58,239 bases of DNA, taken from NCBI GenBank assembly GCA_026989055.1, contig JALSKC010000009.1, positions 1-58,239 of the forward strand, read 5' to 3'. The DNA comes from Paracoccaceae bacterium (GTDB lineage Bacteria; Pseudomonadota; Alphaproteobacteria; Rhodobacterales; Rhodobacteraceae). The number at the start of each line of letters is the position of its first letter. Within the stretch, counting starts at the first letter, position 1. Under the pieces are notes generated by a model, which was not told where the DNA came from, searched no databases, and saw nothing but the letters and a program-made list of their open reading frames with translations. A program made the translations under genes and the position numbers. This document shows positions 42,792 to 52,000 of this stretch, piece by piece.

Positions 42792-44738
42792 ATGTGCGGC
42801 CTTTTCGGAATCCTCTACAGGCGCGTCGGGCTCGTGCCGGACGAAGGCCGCCTGCAGCGCAGCGCGCAGGCGCTGGCCCACCGCGGCCCGGATGCGTGCG
42901 CCGTTCTGGCCGAGCCGGGGCTGGGGCTGGCGCATGCCCGGCTGTCCCTGGTGGATGTCGCGCCGCGCTCGGATCAGCCGTTTCACGATGAAGGCGGGCG
43001 CCACGTGCTCGTCTTCAACGGCGAGATCTACAATTTCCGCCAGCTGCGCGCCGAGCTGGAAGGGCGTGGCGTGCGCTTCCGGACGACCTCGGACACCGAG
43101 GTGGTTCTGCACAGCCTGATCCTTGACGGCCCGGCGGCCCTCGCCCGGTTCGAGGGCATGTTCGCGCTGGCCCTGATAGACCGGCAGGAGGGGAGCGTCC
43201 TGCTGGCGCGCGACCGTTTCGGCATGAAGCCGCTGTTCTGGGCCGAACTGCCCGAGGGGGGCGGCGCGCTGCTGTTCGGTTCCGAGGTTCCGGCCTTCGG
43301 GCCGTGGATGGAGCTTCGCCCCGACCAGGGGGCGCTGTTCGCCTATCTGATGAAGTTCGGCGGCCCCACCGCCGGGCGCTCGTTCTACGAGGGAATCCGC
43401 TCGCTTGCTCCCGGCAGCTTCCTTGTCTGGGGGCGCGGGCGGGAAACGGTCGGCAAATCCTTTTTCCGGCTGGAGGAATTCCTCGATGCGGATGAGGCGG
43501 AGGCGCTGCGCGGGCTGCCCGCCGGCGCCGTGGCCGACCGTTTCGACGAGATCATGCAGGAGGCCGTGGCCAGCCATCTGTTCGCCGATGCGCGCGTTGG
43601 CGCCTTTGCCTCGGGCGGGGTGGACAGTTCGCTGATCGTGGCGATGGCGGCGCGCCAGCAAAAGGACGTGGCGCTGTTTCACGCCAACGTGAAAGGCGCC
43701 TGGAGCGAAACCCCGGCGGCGCGCGGGCTGGCCGAGCACCTGGGGCTGGAACTGCACGTCGCCGAGGTCGAGGAGCAGGATTTCGTGGACATGATCCCGC
43801 GGGTGATGCGCCACTACGGCTACCCGTTTTCCTACCACCCGAACTGTGCGCCGCTGATGCTGACGGCGGAGCTGGCGCGCGAACGGGGGGTCAAGGGGCT
43901 CTTGTCGGGCGAAGGTTCGGACGAACTGTTCCTCGGCTACCCCTGGCTGGGGCGCAAGCCGCTCACCGATGCGTTCGCCGCCGCCGCCGGGGCGGCGAGG
44001 GGGGCGCTGCGCCGTCTGCCCGCCATCGGCCAGCTGCTTGCCCCCGTGCACGAGGACAATGCGCTTCAGGTACGCGACCTGATGAACGGTCGCGAAATGG
44101 CCGACGACATGGCCGCGGTGGAAGCGGCGCTCGCCGCCTTTCCCGCTGCGCTGCAGGATGCCGGCACCCGCTGGACGCTGGACTACATGCATCACCACCT
44201 GCGCACGCTGCTGCACCGCAACGACACCATGGGCATGGCTGGCAGCATCGAGGCGCGCTTTCCGTTTCTCGACCACCGGCTGGTGCGCTTCGGGGTCAAC
44301 CTGCCGCGCCGTTTCAAGCTGAGGCTGTCGCCCTTCGTGCTGGAAAAGGCGCACCCCTTCGTGCGCGACAAGTGGGTGGTGCGCGCAGTGGCCGACCGCT
44401 ACGTGCCCCGGCACCTGAGCCGGCGGATCAAGATTGGCTTCTGGACGACGGTGTTCCAGCGGCTCGACATCGCTCCGGCCGGCCTTGCCGGCTCTCCGCT
44501 GTGCGATGTGCTGCGGCTCGGCCAGGCCCAGCTGGAACGCAGCCTGGCCGAAGCCGCGCCTGATCTGCGCCTGCGCCTGCTGCTCGCCGATGTCTGGCTG
44601 CGGGTCATGGTCGCGCGCGAAAGCGAGGACGGCATCCGCGCCCGGCTGCGCGATCATGTCACGATCCTGCCCGAGGGGCAGAGGCCGCCGCAACCGGCCC
44701 GTCGCGGTCGGGCCGCGATCGCCTCGGCCCCGGTCTGA
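42792..44738 (+). CDS. Asparagine-synthase-type glutamine amidotransferase of the polysaccharide region
   Basis: A 648-aa AsnB-family protein. The class II glutaminase has the nucleophile Cys2 (MCGLFGILYR), AHRGPDACAVL, FNGEIYNF and ARDRFGMKPLFW. The synthetase domain has the PP-loop FASGGVDSSLIVAMA, LLSGEGSDELFLGYPW and RNDTMGMAGSIEARFPFLDH. It may make asparagine, but members inside polysaccharide clusters commonly amidate uronic acids. A UDP-HexNAc 6-dehydrogenase 12 kb downstream would supply such an acid. The C-terminus after about residue 630 is Arg/Pro-rich and low-complexity. Confidence 0.9.
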   Translation: MCGLFGILYRRVGLVPDEGRLQRSAQALAHRGPDACAVLAEPGLGLAHARLSLVDVAPRSDQPFHDEGGRHVLVFNGEIYNFRQLRAELEGRGVRFRTTSDTEVVLHSLILDGPAALARFEGMFALALIDRQEGSVLLARDRFGMKPLFWAELPEGGGALLFGSEVPAFGPWMELRPDQGALFAYLMKFGGPTAGRSFYEGIRSLAPGSFLVWGRGRETVGKSFFRLEEFLDADEAEALRGLPAGAVADRFDEIMQEAVASHLFADARVGAFASGGVDSSLIVAMAARQQKDVALFHANVKGAWSETPAARGLAEHLGLELHVAEVEEQDFVDMIPRVMRHYGYPFSYHPNCAPLMLTAELARERGVKGLLSGEGSDELFLGYPWLGRKPLTDAFAAAAGAARGALRRLPAIGQLLAPVHEDNALQVRDLMNGREMADDMAAVEAALAAFPAALQDAGTRWTLDYMHHHLRTLLHRNDTMGMAGSIEARFPFLDHRLVRFGVNLPRRFKLRLSPFVLEKAHPFVRDKWVVRAVADRYVPRHLSRRIKIGFWTTVFQRLDIAPAGLAGSPLCDVLRLGQAQLERSLAEAAPDLRLRLLLADVWLRVMVARESEDGIRARLRDHVTILPEGQRPPQPARRGRAAIASAPV

Positions 44739-44761
44739 GGCCCGCTCCGGCAGTTCCCGCG

Positions 44762-44797
44762 CCTGCTTCCGCCCCGCTCCCTGCTTCCGCCCCGCTG
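44762..44797. repeat. 18-bp tandem duplication, 17/18 identical
   Basis: CCTGCTTCCGCCCCGCTC (44762-44779) is followed by the same unit ending in G (44780-44797). It lies in the 196-bp convergent gap after the AsnB-like gene, which otherwise holds nothing recognisable. Confidence 0.9.
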
Positions 44798-44934
44798 CCG
44801 CGAAGCCGCGCCCGGCCGCGCCGCTTGCGGCATTCTTCCCGCGTGCGTCTGTTGCTTCTGTCCGGCGTTCCGCGGTCCGCCGCGGCAGGCTTCCGGGCCG
44901 CTCCCGTTGCCGGGTGCGCCGGGTGCGGGCAGGC

Positions 44935-47046
44935 TCAGCCGCCGCTTTGGGCGCTTTCGCGCCCGGTGCGGGTGGAAAAGAGCATTGCCGCGCGGCCGGG
45001 AAAGGCAGCGGCCACTGCGGCATTGGCCTCGGGGCCCATGTCGGGCAGGAAGAGCGGGCGTTCGGCCGGCAGCCAGGGGTCGTTCAGATACAGGAACGAT
45101 CCCGGGTCGGCATCGGTATCGACAAAGACCAGCCGGTTATCGAAAAGCCCGGCCTCCATCGCCTGGCGGATATCGGCCCGGTAGCCGCCGAAGCGGTGGT
45201 ATTTCTCCACCCCGCGCCAGGGGGTGAACACCAGCAGCCCGAACAGCGCCAGGAGGAACAGTGTTACCCCGCTGCTGTAGCCGTGCACGCCCAGCCGCTT
45301 CAGCCGCGCGGCAAGGGCCTCGTAGCCGCTGGCCGACAGATACAGCAGGGCCGGAAAGGCGGCGAACCAGTAGCGCGGCCCGATATAGAAGCTGCCCGAG
45401 AACCAGTAGAAGAACAGCGCGACGACGACTCCCGCCACCACCGCGAGCATCGCCGCATCGGCCCGCCGCCAGCGCCCCCAGAGCAGCATCGCCCAGAACA
45501 GCGCCAGCGAGCCGACGCCCCAGCCGAACATTTCCAGCTGCAGCGCCGAGAGGTTCTGAAGGGTGTTCACGATCGCTTCGGTCGGGGAGTGACCGGGGGC
45601 CATGTCCAGCGCGCCCCACCCCTCGGGCGGGCCGATGCCGGGACCGAAGCCGTAACCGTTTGCCCCCTTTCCCCAGTTGTCGGCCACATGGCGTTGCAGG
45701 GGTGACAGCAGGATATCGCCGGTGAGTGCACGGTTGTGGAGGAAGTGGAAACTGCCCGCCAGCAGCGCCCCCAGCGAATAGGCCGCGGTGCGCACAAGCC
45801 CGTTCGGGCGCCGCCAGCCAGCCAGCAGCCAGGCGCCGGTAAGAGTGCCGATCAGCGCCGCGTCCAGCTGCCGGGTGACAAAGGCCCAGCCCATCGCCAG
45901 CCCGGCAAGCCCCGCCAGGGTTGCCGCCCGCCGGCGGCTTGCCGCTTCTCCCTGCCTGCCGACAAGCAGCAGGAACCAGGCGGCCAGCGTCAGCGTGAGG
46001 GTGAGGACATGCGGCATCAGGGAAGCCGCCGCGCCGATGAACCAGGGCGAGCCTGCCATCAGCAGCACCACGATATCGGCCCTGTCCGGCCCGCCCAGCC
46101 GCCGGGCCACGCCGTAGGCGAACAGCACGGCGAGGGCGGCCAGAAGCGGGTTCACCAGCCAGGGCAGCCCCAGCCGGACCCCGGCGGCCAGAGCCGCCGG
46201 CCAGCCGGGTGAAGTCACGGCGAACCACAGCCCGTCGCGCTGCTCCATCAGATAGTAGGCCAGCGCTTCCCGGGCGGCTTCGGGCGGGGCCGGGGCGGCC
46301 AGCGCGCCCCGGGCGAGGGTGCGCGCCTGAAACAGGTAGACGACCTCGTCTTCCACATGCGGAATCCGCTCGAAGGCGAACCAGCTCAGCGCGGCGCTGG
46401 CGGTCAGGACCACACCGGCCGGGATGAGCGGGTGAAATCCCCGGTGGCGGGTAAAGGGCGGCGGCAGTGACAGCAGCGCGGCGATGCTCAGCATGTTGAT
46501 GCCGATCATCCCGCCGGCGACGATCATGCGCAGCCCCCAGGACATCAGGTATCCACGCGGCAGATAGCCCATCAGGGAAACGGAAAAGGCCAGGCTCAGG
46601 AGCAGGAACAGCGTTGCCCTGAACGGACCGAAGACCTGCAGCAGGCGCCGCGGGTGGCGCAGCGCGCCCTGCCGGTGCAGCACCGCGAGGGCCACTGCCG
46701 CCTGCAGGACGATCAACGCGCCCATCAGCAGATCGACCGGGCCTTCGGGGCGCAGCCGCGGGGCCGGGAACCAGAGCGGCCGGGTCAGCCACAGCTGCGC
46801 CGCCCCTGCCGGAAAGAGCATCCCCGCGACCAGGGCGAAGCGGGCGGCGCCCTCGGTCAGGAAGTAGCCGGCGACGATGGCCCCGATTCCGCAGGAGGCG
46901 AAGAACCAGACCGCCTTGGCGTCGAGAGCGCCGGCGCCGGCAAGCAGCGTTCCCACGGCGGCAAGCACCGCCAGGGCGCCGGCTCCGGCCAGGAGCCGCC
47001 CGGCCCGGACATGTCCGGGTGGGAGGGTCGAAATGTTTGTCGCCAC
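44935..47046 (-). CDS. Large polytopic membrane protein, GT-C/ArnT-like glycosyltransferase candidate
   Basis: A 703-aa protein with many hydrophobic helices. An extracytoplasmic loop after the first block carries ERIPHVEDEVVYLFQARTL; the Asp-Glu and the following Tyr/Gln-Ala are typical of GT-C catalytic loops. SGSFYIGPRYWFAAFPALLYL is a common C-terminal GT-C motif. A soluble tail of about 100 residues follows the last helix. It would move a sugar from a lipid carrier onto a glycan or lipid in the periplasm. GTG 47046 is chosen because AAGGG lies 7 nt upstream; the frame also allows GTG 47097. It is divergent from the flippase gene. Confidence 0.72.
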   Translation of the reverse strand: MATNISTLPPGHVRAGRLLAGAGALAVLAAVGTLLAGAGALDAKAVWFFASCGIGAIVAGYFLTEGAARFALVAGMLFPAGAAQLWLTRPLWFPAPRLRPEGPVDLLMGALIVLQAAVALAVLHRQGALRHPRRLLQVFGPFRATLFLLLSLAFSVSLMGYLPRGYLMSWGLRMIVAGGMIGINMLSIAALLSLPPPFTRHRGFHPLIPAGVVLTASAALSWFAFERIPHVEDEVVYLFQARTLARGALAAPAPPEAAREALAYYLMEQRDGLWFAVTSPGWPAALAAGVRLGLPWLVNPLLAALAVLFAYGVARRLGGPDRADIVVLLMAGSPWFIGAAASLMPHVLTLTLTLAAWFLLLVGRQGEAASRRRAATLAGLAGLAMGWAFVTRQLDAALIGTLTGAWLLAGWRRPNGLVRTAAYSLGALLAGSFHFLHNRALTGDILLSPLQRHVADNWGKGANGYGFGPGIGPPEGWGALDMAPGHSPTEAIVNTLQNLSALQLEMFGWGVGSLALFWAMLLWGRWRRADAAMLAVVAGVVVALFFYWFSGSFYIGPRYWFAAFPALLYLSASGYEALAARLKRLGVHGYSSGVTLFLLALFGLLVFTPWRGVEKYHRFGGYRADIRQAMEAGLFDNRLVFVDTDADPGSFLYLNDPWLPAERPLFLPDMGPEANAAVAAAFPGRAAMLFSTRTGRESAQSGG

Positions 47047-47357
47047 GCAATTACCCTTCGGTTCGAAACGTCGCCGTGGTAACAGAAAATCCGGCACAGA
47101 CCAATCGGGGCCGGCCCTGTCCGCGCTGGGCGGACAATCTGTCGGCAGGCTGGTGCACTGTCGCCCGGCAAGGGCGGCGCGGATTGCCGCTTCGGGGCAG
47201 CGCCCCTGATGCCGGCTCCGCCGCCGGTATCGCGGCCCGGTATCGCGGCCCGGTTCCGCCGTTCGGCCCGGCAGCCCGGCGGGCGGGCCCGGTTTCGGCG
47301 GTGTGGCGGGCTGCGGGAGGGCGCGGCGCCGGTGCAGGGGGAGCCGATGCAGGAGGA
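47047..47357. other. Divergent intergenic region between the GT-C-like and flippase genes
   Basis: No gene is recognised. It holds a 13-bp perfect tandem duplication at 47226-47251 and an AGGAGG just before the flippase start. No certain promoter was identified. Confidence 0.45.
47226..47251. repeat. 13-bp perfect tandem duplication
   Basis: GGTATCGCGGCCC occurs at 47226-47238 and 47239-47251, in the divergent gap upstream of the flippase gene. Confidence 0.92.
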
Positions 47358-48869
47358 ATGGACCGGCTTATGGACATCCGGCGACAGTTCGGAAGCGGCG
47401 TTGCCTGGATGGCCGCGGGCAACTGGATCGAACAGGCGGTCAATTTCGCGCTGTTCGTGATCCTGGCCCGCCTGCTCGGGGTCGAGGCCTACGGGATCAT
47501 GGCCATGGCCGCGGCCTTCGTGCTGCTGTGCGAGGCACTGGTGCGCGATTCCCTTTCCGATTTCCTGATCGCGGCCCGGGCCCCCTCGGCGGCGGAATTC
47601 AACGCCACCTTCTGGTTGCTGGCGGCGCTGGGGGGCGGGCTGCTCGCGGGGCTTCTTCTTGCCGCCGGGCCGGTTGCCGCCTTCTATGGGCGGCCCGAGG
47701 TGGCCACCCTGCTGCGGGCGCTCGCGTTCAGCGTGCCGATGGTGGCGCTTGCCGCGGTGCCGGTGGCGATCCTGCGGCGCGGGTTGCGCTTTCGGGTGCT
47801 GGCACTGCGGGCCATTGCCGGGGTGGTTGCCGGCGGAGCGGTGGCGCTGGCGCTGGCGCTGGGCGGTTTCGGGGTCTGGAGTCTTGTCGCCCAGCGGCTG
47901 GTGCAGGTCGGGGTGAATGCGGCGATGGCCTGGGTTGCGGCGGGCTGGCGGCCGGGGCTCGGCCTTGCCCGGGGCGGTTTCGGGCGGCTGCTGCGCTTCG
48001 GCGGCGCGGCGCTCGGGCTGCGCGGGGCCGAGCTGGCGGCGCTGCAGCTGCCTTCGGTGGTGATCGGGGCCAGCCTCGGCCCGGTGGCGCTGGGGCTGTT
48101 CTCTGCCGCCTGGAAGCTGATCGAGATCGCCTCGTTCCTGATCGTGACTCCGCTGCGCCTTGCCGCCCAGCCGGCCTTTGCCCGGATGCGGCGAGATGGC
48201 GCCCGGGCGGCGGTTCTGCTGCAGGATGTCTTGCGGCTGTCGGGGATGCAGGCGCTGGCCGCCTTCGCCGGGCTGGCGCTTCTGGCCGGGCCGGTGATCG
48301 AGCTGACCTTCGGCCCGAGTTGGCTGGGGGCGGTGCCGATCCTGCAGGTGCTGGCGGTGCTCGGTGCCTATTTCTGCATCGAGAAGCTCCACCAGGCCTT
48401 CTGTCTGGCGGCCGGGCGGGTCGGGGCGACGGCGCTGCTGTCCTGGCTGGAGGTGGCGCTTGCGCTCGCCCTGGCCCTGGCGCTGCGCCCGGGCGGTGTG
48501 GTGGCGATGGCGGGAGGTGTGGTGGCGGCCTTTCTCGTCCTGTGGGGGGGGCGCTTTCGCGTGGTGGCCGCCGTGGCCGGAATCTCGCCGCTGGCGTTGG
48601 CGCGGCTGCACCTGGCCCCGTTGCCGGGTGTCCTGGCGATGGCGGCGGCGGTGGTGCTGGTGCAGCGGGGGCTTGCCGACGGGAGCGCGGCGCTGCGCCT
48701 TGCTGCGGGAATCGTCACCGGGGGAGCGGTCTTCCTGCTTCATGCCGCTCTCGCCATGCCGGGGCGGCTGCGGCTGCTGCGCCGGTTCCTGCCGGGGTTC
48801 CCGTCCGCGCCGGGAGGCGGCGGGCCGCGCGAACGGGCCGCAGGAGACACGCGGCAGGAGGACCGATGA
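47358..48869 (+). CDS. Wzx-type polysaccharide flippase (MOP superfamily)
   Basis: A 503-aa integral membrane protein with about 12-14 helices. The N-terminus GSGVAWMAAGNWIEQAVNF and FVILARLLGVEAYGIMAMAAAFVLL are typical of the polysaccharide_synt/Wzx family, as are GFGVWSLVAQRLVQV and SLGPVALGLFSAAWKL in the middle. It should flip lipid-linked repeat units across the inner membrane. ATG 47358 is only 1 nt after AGGAGG, and ATG 47370 is 13 nt after it, so the start is uncertain by four residues. It overlaps the next GT4 gene by 4 bp. A Wzy/Wzz pair was not found nearby. Confidence 0.88.
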   Translation: MDRLMDIRRQFGSGVAWMAAGNWIEQAVNFALFVILARLLGVEAYGIMAMAAAFVLLCEALVRDSLSDFLIAARAPSAAEFNATFWLLAALGGGLLAGLLLAAGPVAAFYGRPEVATLLRALAFSVPMVALAAVPVAILRRGLRFRVLALRAIAGVVAGGAVALALALGGFGVWSLVAQRLVQVGVNAAMAWVAAGWRPGLGLARGGFGRLLRFGGAALGLRGAELAALQLPSVVIGASLGPVALGLFSAAWKLIEIASFLIVTPLRLAAQPAFARMRRDGARAAVLLQDVLRLSGMQALAAFAGLALLAGPVIELTFGPSWLGAVPILQVLAVLGAYFCIEKLHQAFCLAAGRVGATALLSWLEVALALALALALRPGGVVAMAGGVVAAFLVLWGGRFRVVAAVAGISPLALARLHLAPLPGVLAMAAAVVLVQRGLADGSAALRLAAGIVTGGAVFLLHAALAMPGRLRLLRRFLPGFPSAPGGGGPRERAAGDTRQEDR

Positions 48870-50182
48870 GACCGCTTCGAATCCTGATGTTCACCACCTT
48901 CTACCCGCCTTATTCCTTCGGTGGCGATGCGATCGGGGTGCAGCGGATGGCGCGGGCGCTGGCGGCGCGCGGCCACCGGGTGACGGTTGTCCATGACGAG
49001 AATGCCTATCTGGTCCTCGGCGGGCAGGAACCGGAGCCGGTGCCGGACGAGGGTGCAGACGGGATCCGGCGGATCGGGTTGCGCGCCCGTTTCGGGCTGC
49101 TCTCGAACCTGCTGACGCAGCAGAGCGGCCGGCCGCTGGTGCACGGGCGGCGGATCGGGCGGATCCTCGCAGCGGAAAGGCCCGATATCGTCTGGCACAA
49201 CAACGCCTCGCTGATCGGCGGGCCGGGGCTTCTGGGCGCCGGCGGCGGGCTGCAGGTCTATGAGGCACACGAGCACTGGCTCGTCTGCCCGACCCATGTG
49301 CTCTGGCGCCACGGGCGCGAGCTGTGCGATCGGCGTCAGTGCCTGCGCTGCGTGCTGCGCCACCGCCGCCCGCCGCAGCTCTGGCGGGCGAGCGGGCTGC
49401 TCGGGCGGCGGCTGGAGAGGATCCACCTGATCATCGCCAAGAGCGAATTTTCCCGCCGCAAGCACGCCGAGTTCGGTCTCCGCCAGCCGATGGAGGTTCT
49501 TCCCTATTTCCTGCCGCCGCTGCGTGGCGCGCTGCCCGCGCCGGTGCGCCACCGGCGCCCCTATTTCCTGTTCGTCGGGCGGCTGGAGAAGATCAAGGGC
49601 CTGCAGGACGTGTTCCCCGCATTCGCCCGCTACCCGGATGCCGATCTGCTGATCCTGGGCGATGGCGAGTATGCCGACAGCCTGAAGGCGCAGGCGGCCG
49701 GCAATCCTCGGATCCGGTTTCTCGGGCGCAAGACGCCGGAGGAGCTGGGCGCCTATTACCGGGGGGCGCTGGGGCTGATCGTGCCTTCTGTCTGCTACGA
49801 GACCTTCGGCATCATCCTGATCGAGAGCTTCCGGCTGGGCACGCCGGTCATCGCCCGCCGGCTGGGGCCGTTTCCGGAAATCGTCGAGACCGCCGGCGCC
49901 GGGGAGCTGTTCGAAAGCGAAGACGACCTTCTGGCCGCGCTGCGCGCGCTTCAGCACGAGCCCGGGCTGCGCGAGCGTCGCTCGGCCGCGGCCCGTGCCG
50001 CCTTTGCCGCCCACTGGGCGGAAGGGCCGGTTCTGGCCCGCTACGGAGCGGCCCTGGCCCGGGCGGCGCGGCGCGGGGGGATGGATGCGCTGGCCGGGCG
50101 GCTGGAGGCCGGCCTGCTCGAGAACGGCCCGGCCGGCGAAGGGCAGGGAAGCAGCCAGCCGGATGGCCGGGGCGCGGGCTGA
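48866..50182 (+). CDS. GT4-family glycosyltransferase
   Basis: A 438-aa GT-B enzyme. The N-terminal acceptor domain opens with ILMFTTFYPPYSFGGDAIGVQRMARAL; a Cys-rich loop (LVCPTHVLWRHG, then DRRQCLRCVLRH) is inserted near residues 140-165. The donor domain has FLFVGRLEKIKGLQDVFPAF and the GT4 signature PSVCYETFGIILIESFRLGTPV (Glu-x7-Glu). It adds one sugar to the growing repeat unit in the cytoplasm. The ATG overlaps the flippase stop by 4 bp. The Cys loop might bind a metal, but this is only suggested by spacing. Confidence 0.92.
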   Translation: MRPLRILMFTTFYPPYSFGGDAIGVQRMARALAARGHRVTVVHDENAYLVLGGQEPEPVPDEGADGIRRIGLRARFGLLSNLLTQQSGRPLVHGRRIGRILAAERPDIVWHNNASLIGGPGLLGAGGGLQVYEAHEHWLVCPTHVLWRHGRELCDRRQCLRCVLRHRRPPQLWRASGLLGRRLERIHLIIAKSEFSRRKHAEFGLRQPMEVLPYFLPPLRGALPAPVRHRRPYFLFVGRLEKIKGLQDVFPAFARYPDADLLILGDGEYADSLKAQAAGNPRIRFLGRKTPEELGAYYRGALGLIVPSVCYETFGIILIESFRLGTPVIARRLGPFPEIVETAGAGELFESEDDLLAALRALQHEPGLRERRSAAARAAFAAHWAEGPVLARYGAALARAARRGGMDALAGRLEAGLLENGPAGEGQGSSQPDGRGAG

Positions 50183-50445
50183 GAGCCGTTTGCGGCACTC
50201 TCCGGCCGCCGCGGTCCCGGGGCCGGCGGAGCAGGGGCAGGCCTGCCGCCCCGATCCGCACCGCTCTGGCCGGGTCGCAAGTTTCCGGCGATTTTCGTCG
50301 CAGGCCACAGGCCACAGGCGGCAGGTGGCGGGGGCCGGGGCACGGCGCGGCAGAGCGGGGATGGTCGCGTTCCCGGCGGGGCGGTCCATGGGTGGGTCGC
50401 ATGTGGCATCCGGGGTGAAGCCGGGTTCCAGGCAGGTGCCGGGTC

Positions 50446-51996
50446 TCAGGGAATGCTGCTGGCGATCCGGTGGGCATTGGCCATCACCGGAAAGGTGATC
50501 GTGGTGGCCGGGATCGCCGGCAGAACGGAGGCATCGACGACATGCACCCGCGTCAGCCCGTGCGGCCGGCCGAGCAGGTCGCTCTGCCCGTCCCGGGGGC
50601 GAGAGGCCATCGGCAGGCTGGCGCCGGCGTGAAAGCTGCTGCCGGGGGCGCCGTCGCGGCGGGCGAAGCCGAGCGCGCTCAGCCCGGCAAGCGACAGCGC
50701 CCGCGCGATCCGGCGCTGGGCGGCCCGCATGACGGCGCCGGTGGCGGGATTTCTCTGCACGGTGGCGGTCAGCCGCCCGTCGGCGGCCAGGCGCAGCCCG
50801 ATCCGGGCCGAATGCTCGGAATGCAGAAAGATCTGGGCCACGACAAGCCGACGGGCCAGGGCGGCGAACAGCGGCCGGCTGGCAGCCAGGGAACGGCCGA
50901 AGTTGCGCACCATGTCATGGGCGAAGAACTCGTTCCATGCGTAGATCTGGCTGTGGACGGTAAAGGGAGAGACATCGGCGCTGTCCAACTCGAGAAACAG
51001 CTGAGGGAGAGTGGTGCGCGGCCCCCGGTCCGGCCGCCGGCGGTTGCCCCGGCGCTGCAGAAGCGGCAGCAGGGCGTGCTGGCTGTCGTGCAGAACGAGC
51101 CCGGCGTCGCGCTCCGGCCGGCTTGCCAGGAGCAGGCGGGCGGTTTCCAGAACCCCGGCGGCGATGAACAGGCGCCGCCCGCGCAGAAGCCCGCCGCCTG
51201 CCAGCCGCAGCTCGACACCGGCCGGAGTTTCGGAAAAGCACAGCGCGACCCGCCCGCCCTGATGGCTGAAACCGGCGCATTCACGCAGTTCGCGCACCCG
51301 CTGCGCGGCCGACCAGATCAGCCCCCAGGGGCAGCCGTGCAGGCACATCCCGCAGGCCCTGCAGCGGGCGGCATCCACGGCCACCCGGGCCGCCCCGGCC
51401 ACGATTCCGAGCACCCCGAGCGCCGCCTGCCGCCGGTTCATCGCTTCGAGCAGCGCCCCCGCCTGCGGTCCCGGCGCCAGTTCTGCCCGTCCCTGCATGG
51501 CAAAGGCGGGAAACAGCGCCTCCAGCGCATCCGCGCGCCCGGCTACCGGCATGAAACGGGCAACGGCCGCATAATGCGGCGCCAGATCCTCCGCCGAGAC
51601 CGGCCAGCCGCGCATGTCCTGCTGCCTCCAGGGCAGCACCGCCGCTCCCCAGAGGTTGGACAGCCCTCCCACCGCGCGCGAGGACCGCAGCGCGATCTCG
51701 TCGGCGCCCCGCCCCAGCACCGTTTCCGCCGGCGCCAGGGCGAAATCGGAGCCGAACCGCCGGATCCGGCCCGCCGGCGCGTCCAGCTGGGGGCGCTGGT
51801 AGGCGGCGATTTCGGCGGCGCTCCAGGCTTCGGGGGGACGCGCGGCCAGGGCATCGCGCCGCCGCAGGAGCGGGGCCTCCGGGCTCGCTCCGCCGTCGAT
51901 CATCAACACGCGCCGCCCCCGCGCCAGCAGGGCGCCGGCGGCAGAAACGCCGGCCGGCCCGGAGCCGATCACGATATCTGCATCGGTATCACTCAT
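50446..51996 (-). CDS. GMC-family oxidoreductase with a CxxCxxCxxxCP motif
   Basis: A 516-aa flavoprotein. FAD motif DIVIGSGPAGVSAAGALLA (8-26); SSRAVGGLSNLWGAAVLPW; FIAAGVLETARLLL; and the C-terminal GMC sequence VVDASVLPAIPATTITFPVMANAHRIA. FHAGASLPMASR carries the likely active-site histidine. Cys212, Cys215, Cys218 and Cys222 followed by Pro (CRACGMCLHGCP) form a 4Fe-4S ferredoxin-type motif, unusual in textbook GMC enzymes but, from memory, present in a subgroup found in polysaccharide clusters. It may oxidise a sugar hydroxyl. It is last in a leftward operon, 4 bp after the GT39-like gene. Confidence 0.87.
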   Translation of the reverse strand: MSDTDADIVIGSGPAGVSAAGALLARGRRVLMIDGGASPEAPLLRRRDALAARPPEAWSAAEIAAYQRPQLDAPAGRIRRFGSDFALAPAETVLGRGADEIALRSSRAVGGLSNLWGAAVLPWRQQDMRGWPVSAEDLAPHYAAVARFMPVAGRADALEALFPAFAMQGRAELAPGPQAGALLEAMNRRQAALGVLGIVAGAARVAVDAARCRACGMCLHGCPWGLIWSAAQRVRELRECAGFSHQGGRVALCFSETPAGVELRLAGGGLLRGRRLFIAAGVLETARLLLASRPERDAGLVLHDSQHALLPLLQRRGNRRRPDRGPRTTLPQLFLELDSADVSPFTVHSQIYAWNEFFAHDMVRNFGRSLAASRPLFAALARRLVVAQIFLHSEHSARIGLRLAADGRLTATVQRNPATGAVMRAAQRRIARALSLAGLSALGFARRDGAPGSSFHAGASLPMASRPRDGQSDLLGRPHGLTRVHVVDASVLPAIPATTITFPVMANAHRIASSIP

Positions 51997-52000
51997 CCGC

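Noticed and set aside
41211-45023. Frame open leftwards from 45023 through the PepSY gene (1,270 codons)
   Set aside because: Only the last 398 codons encode a recognisable protein. The rest is antisense to the AsnB-like gene, which has complete catalytic motifs.
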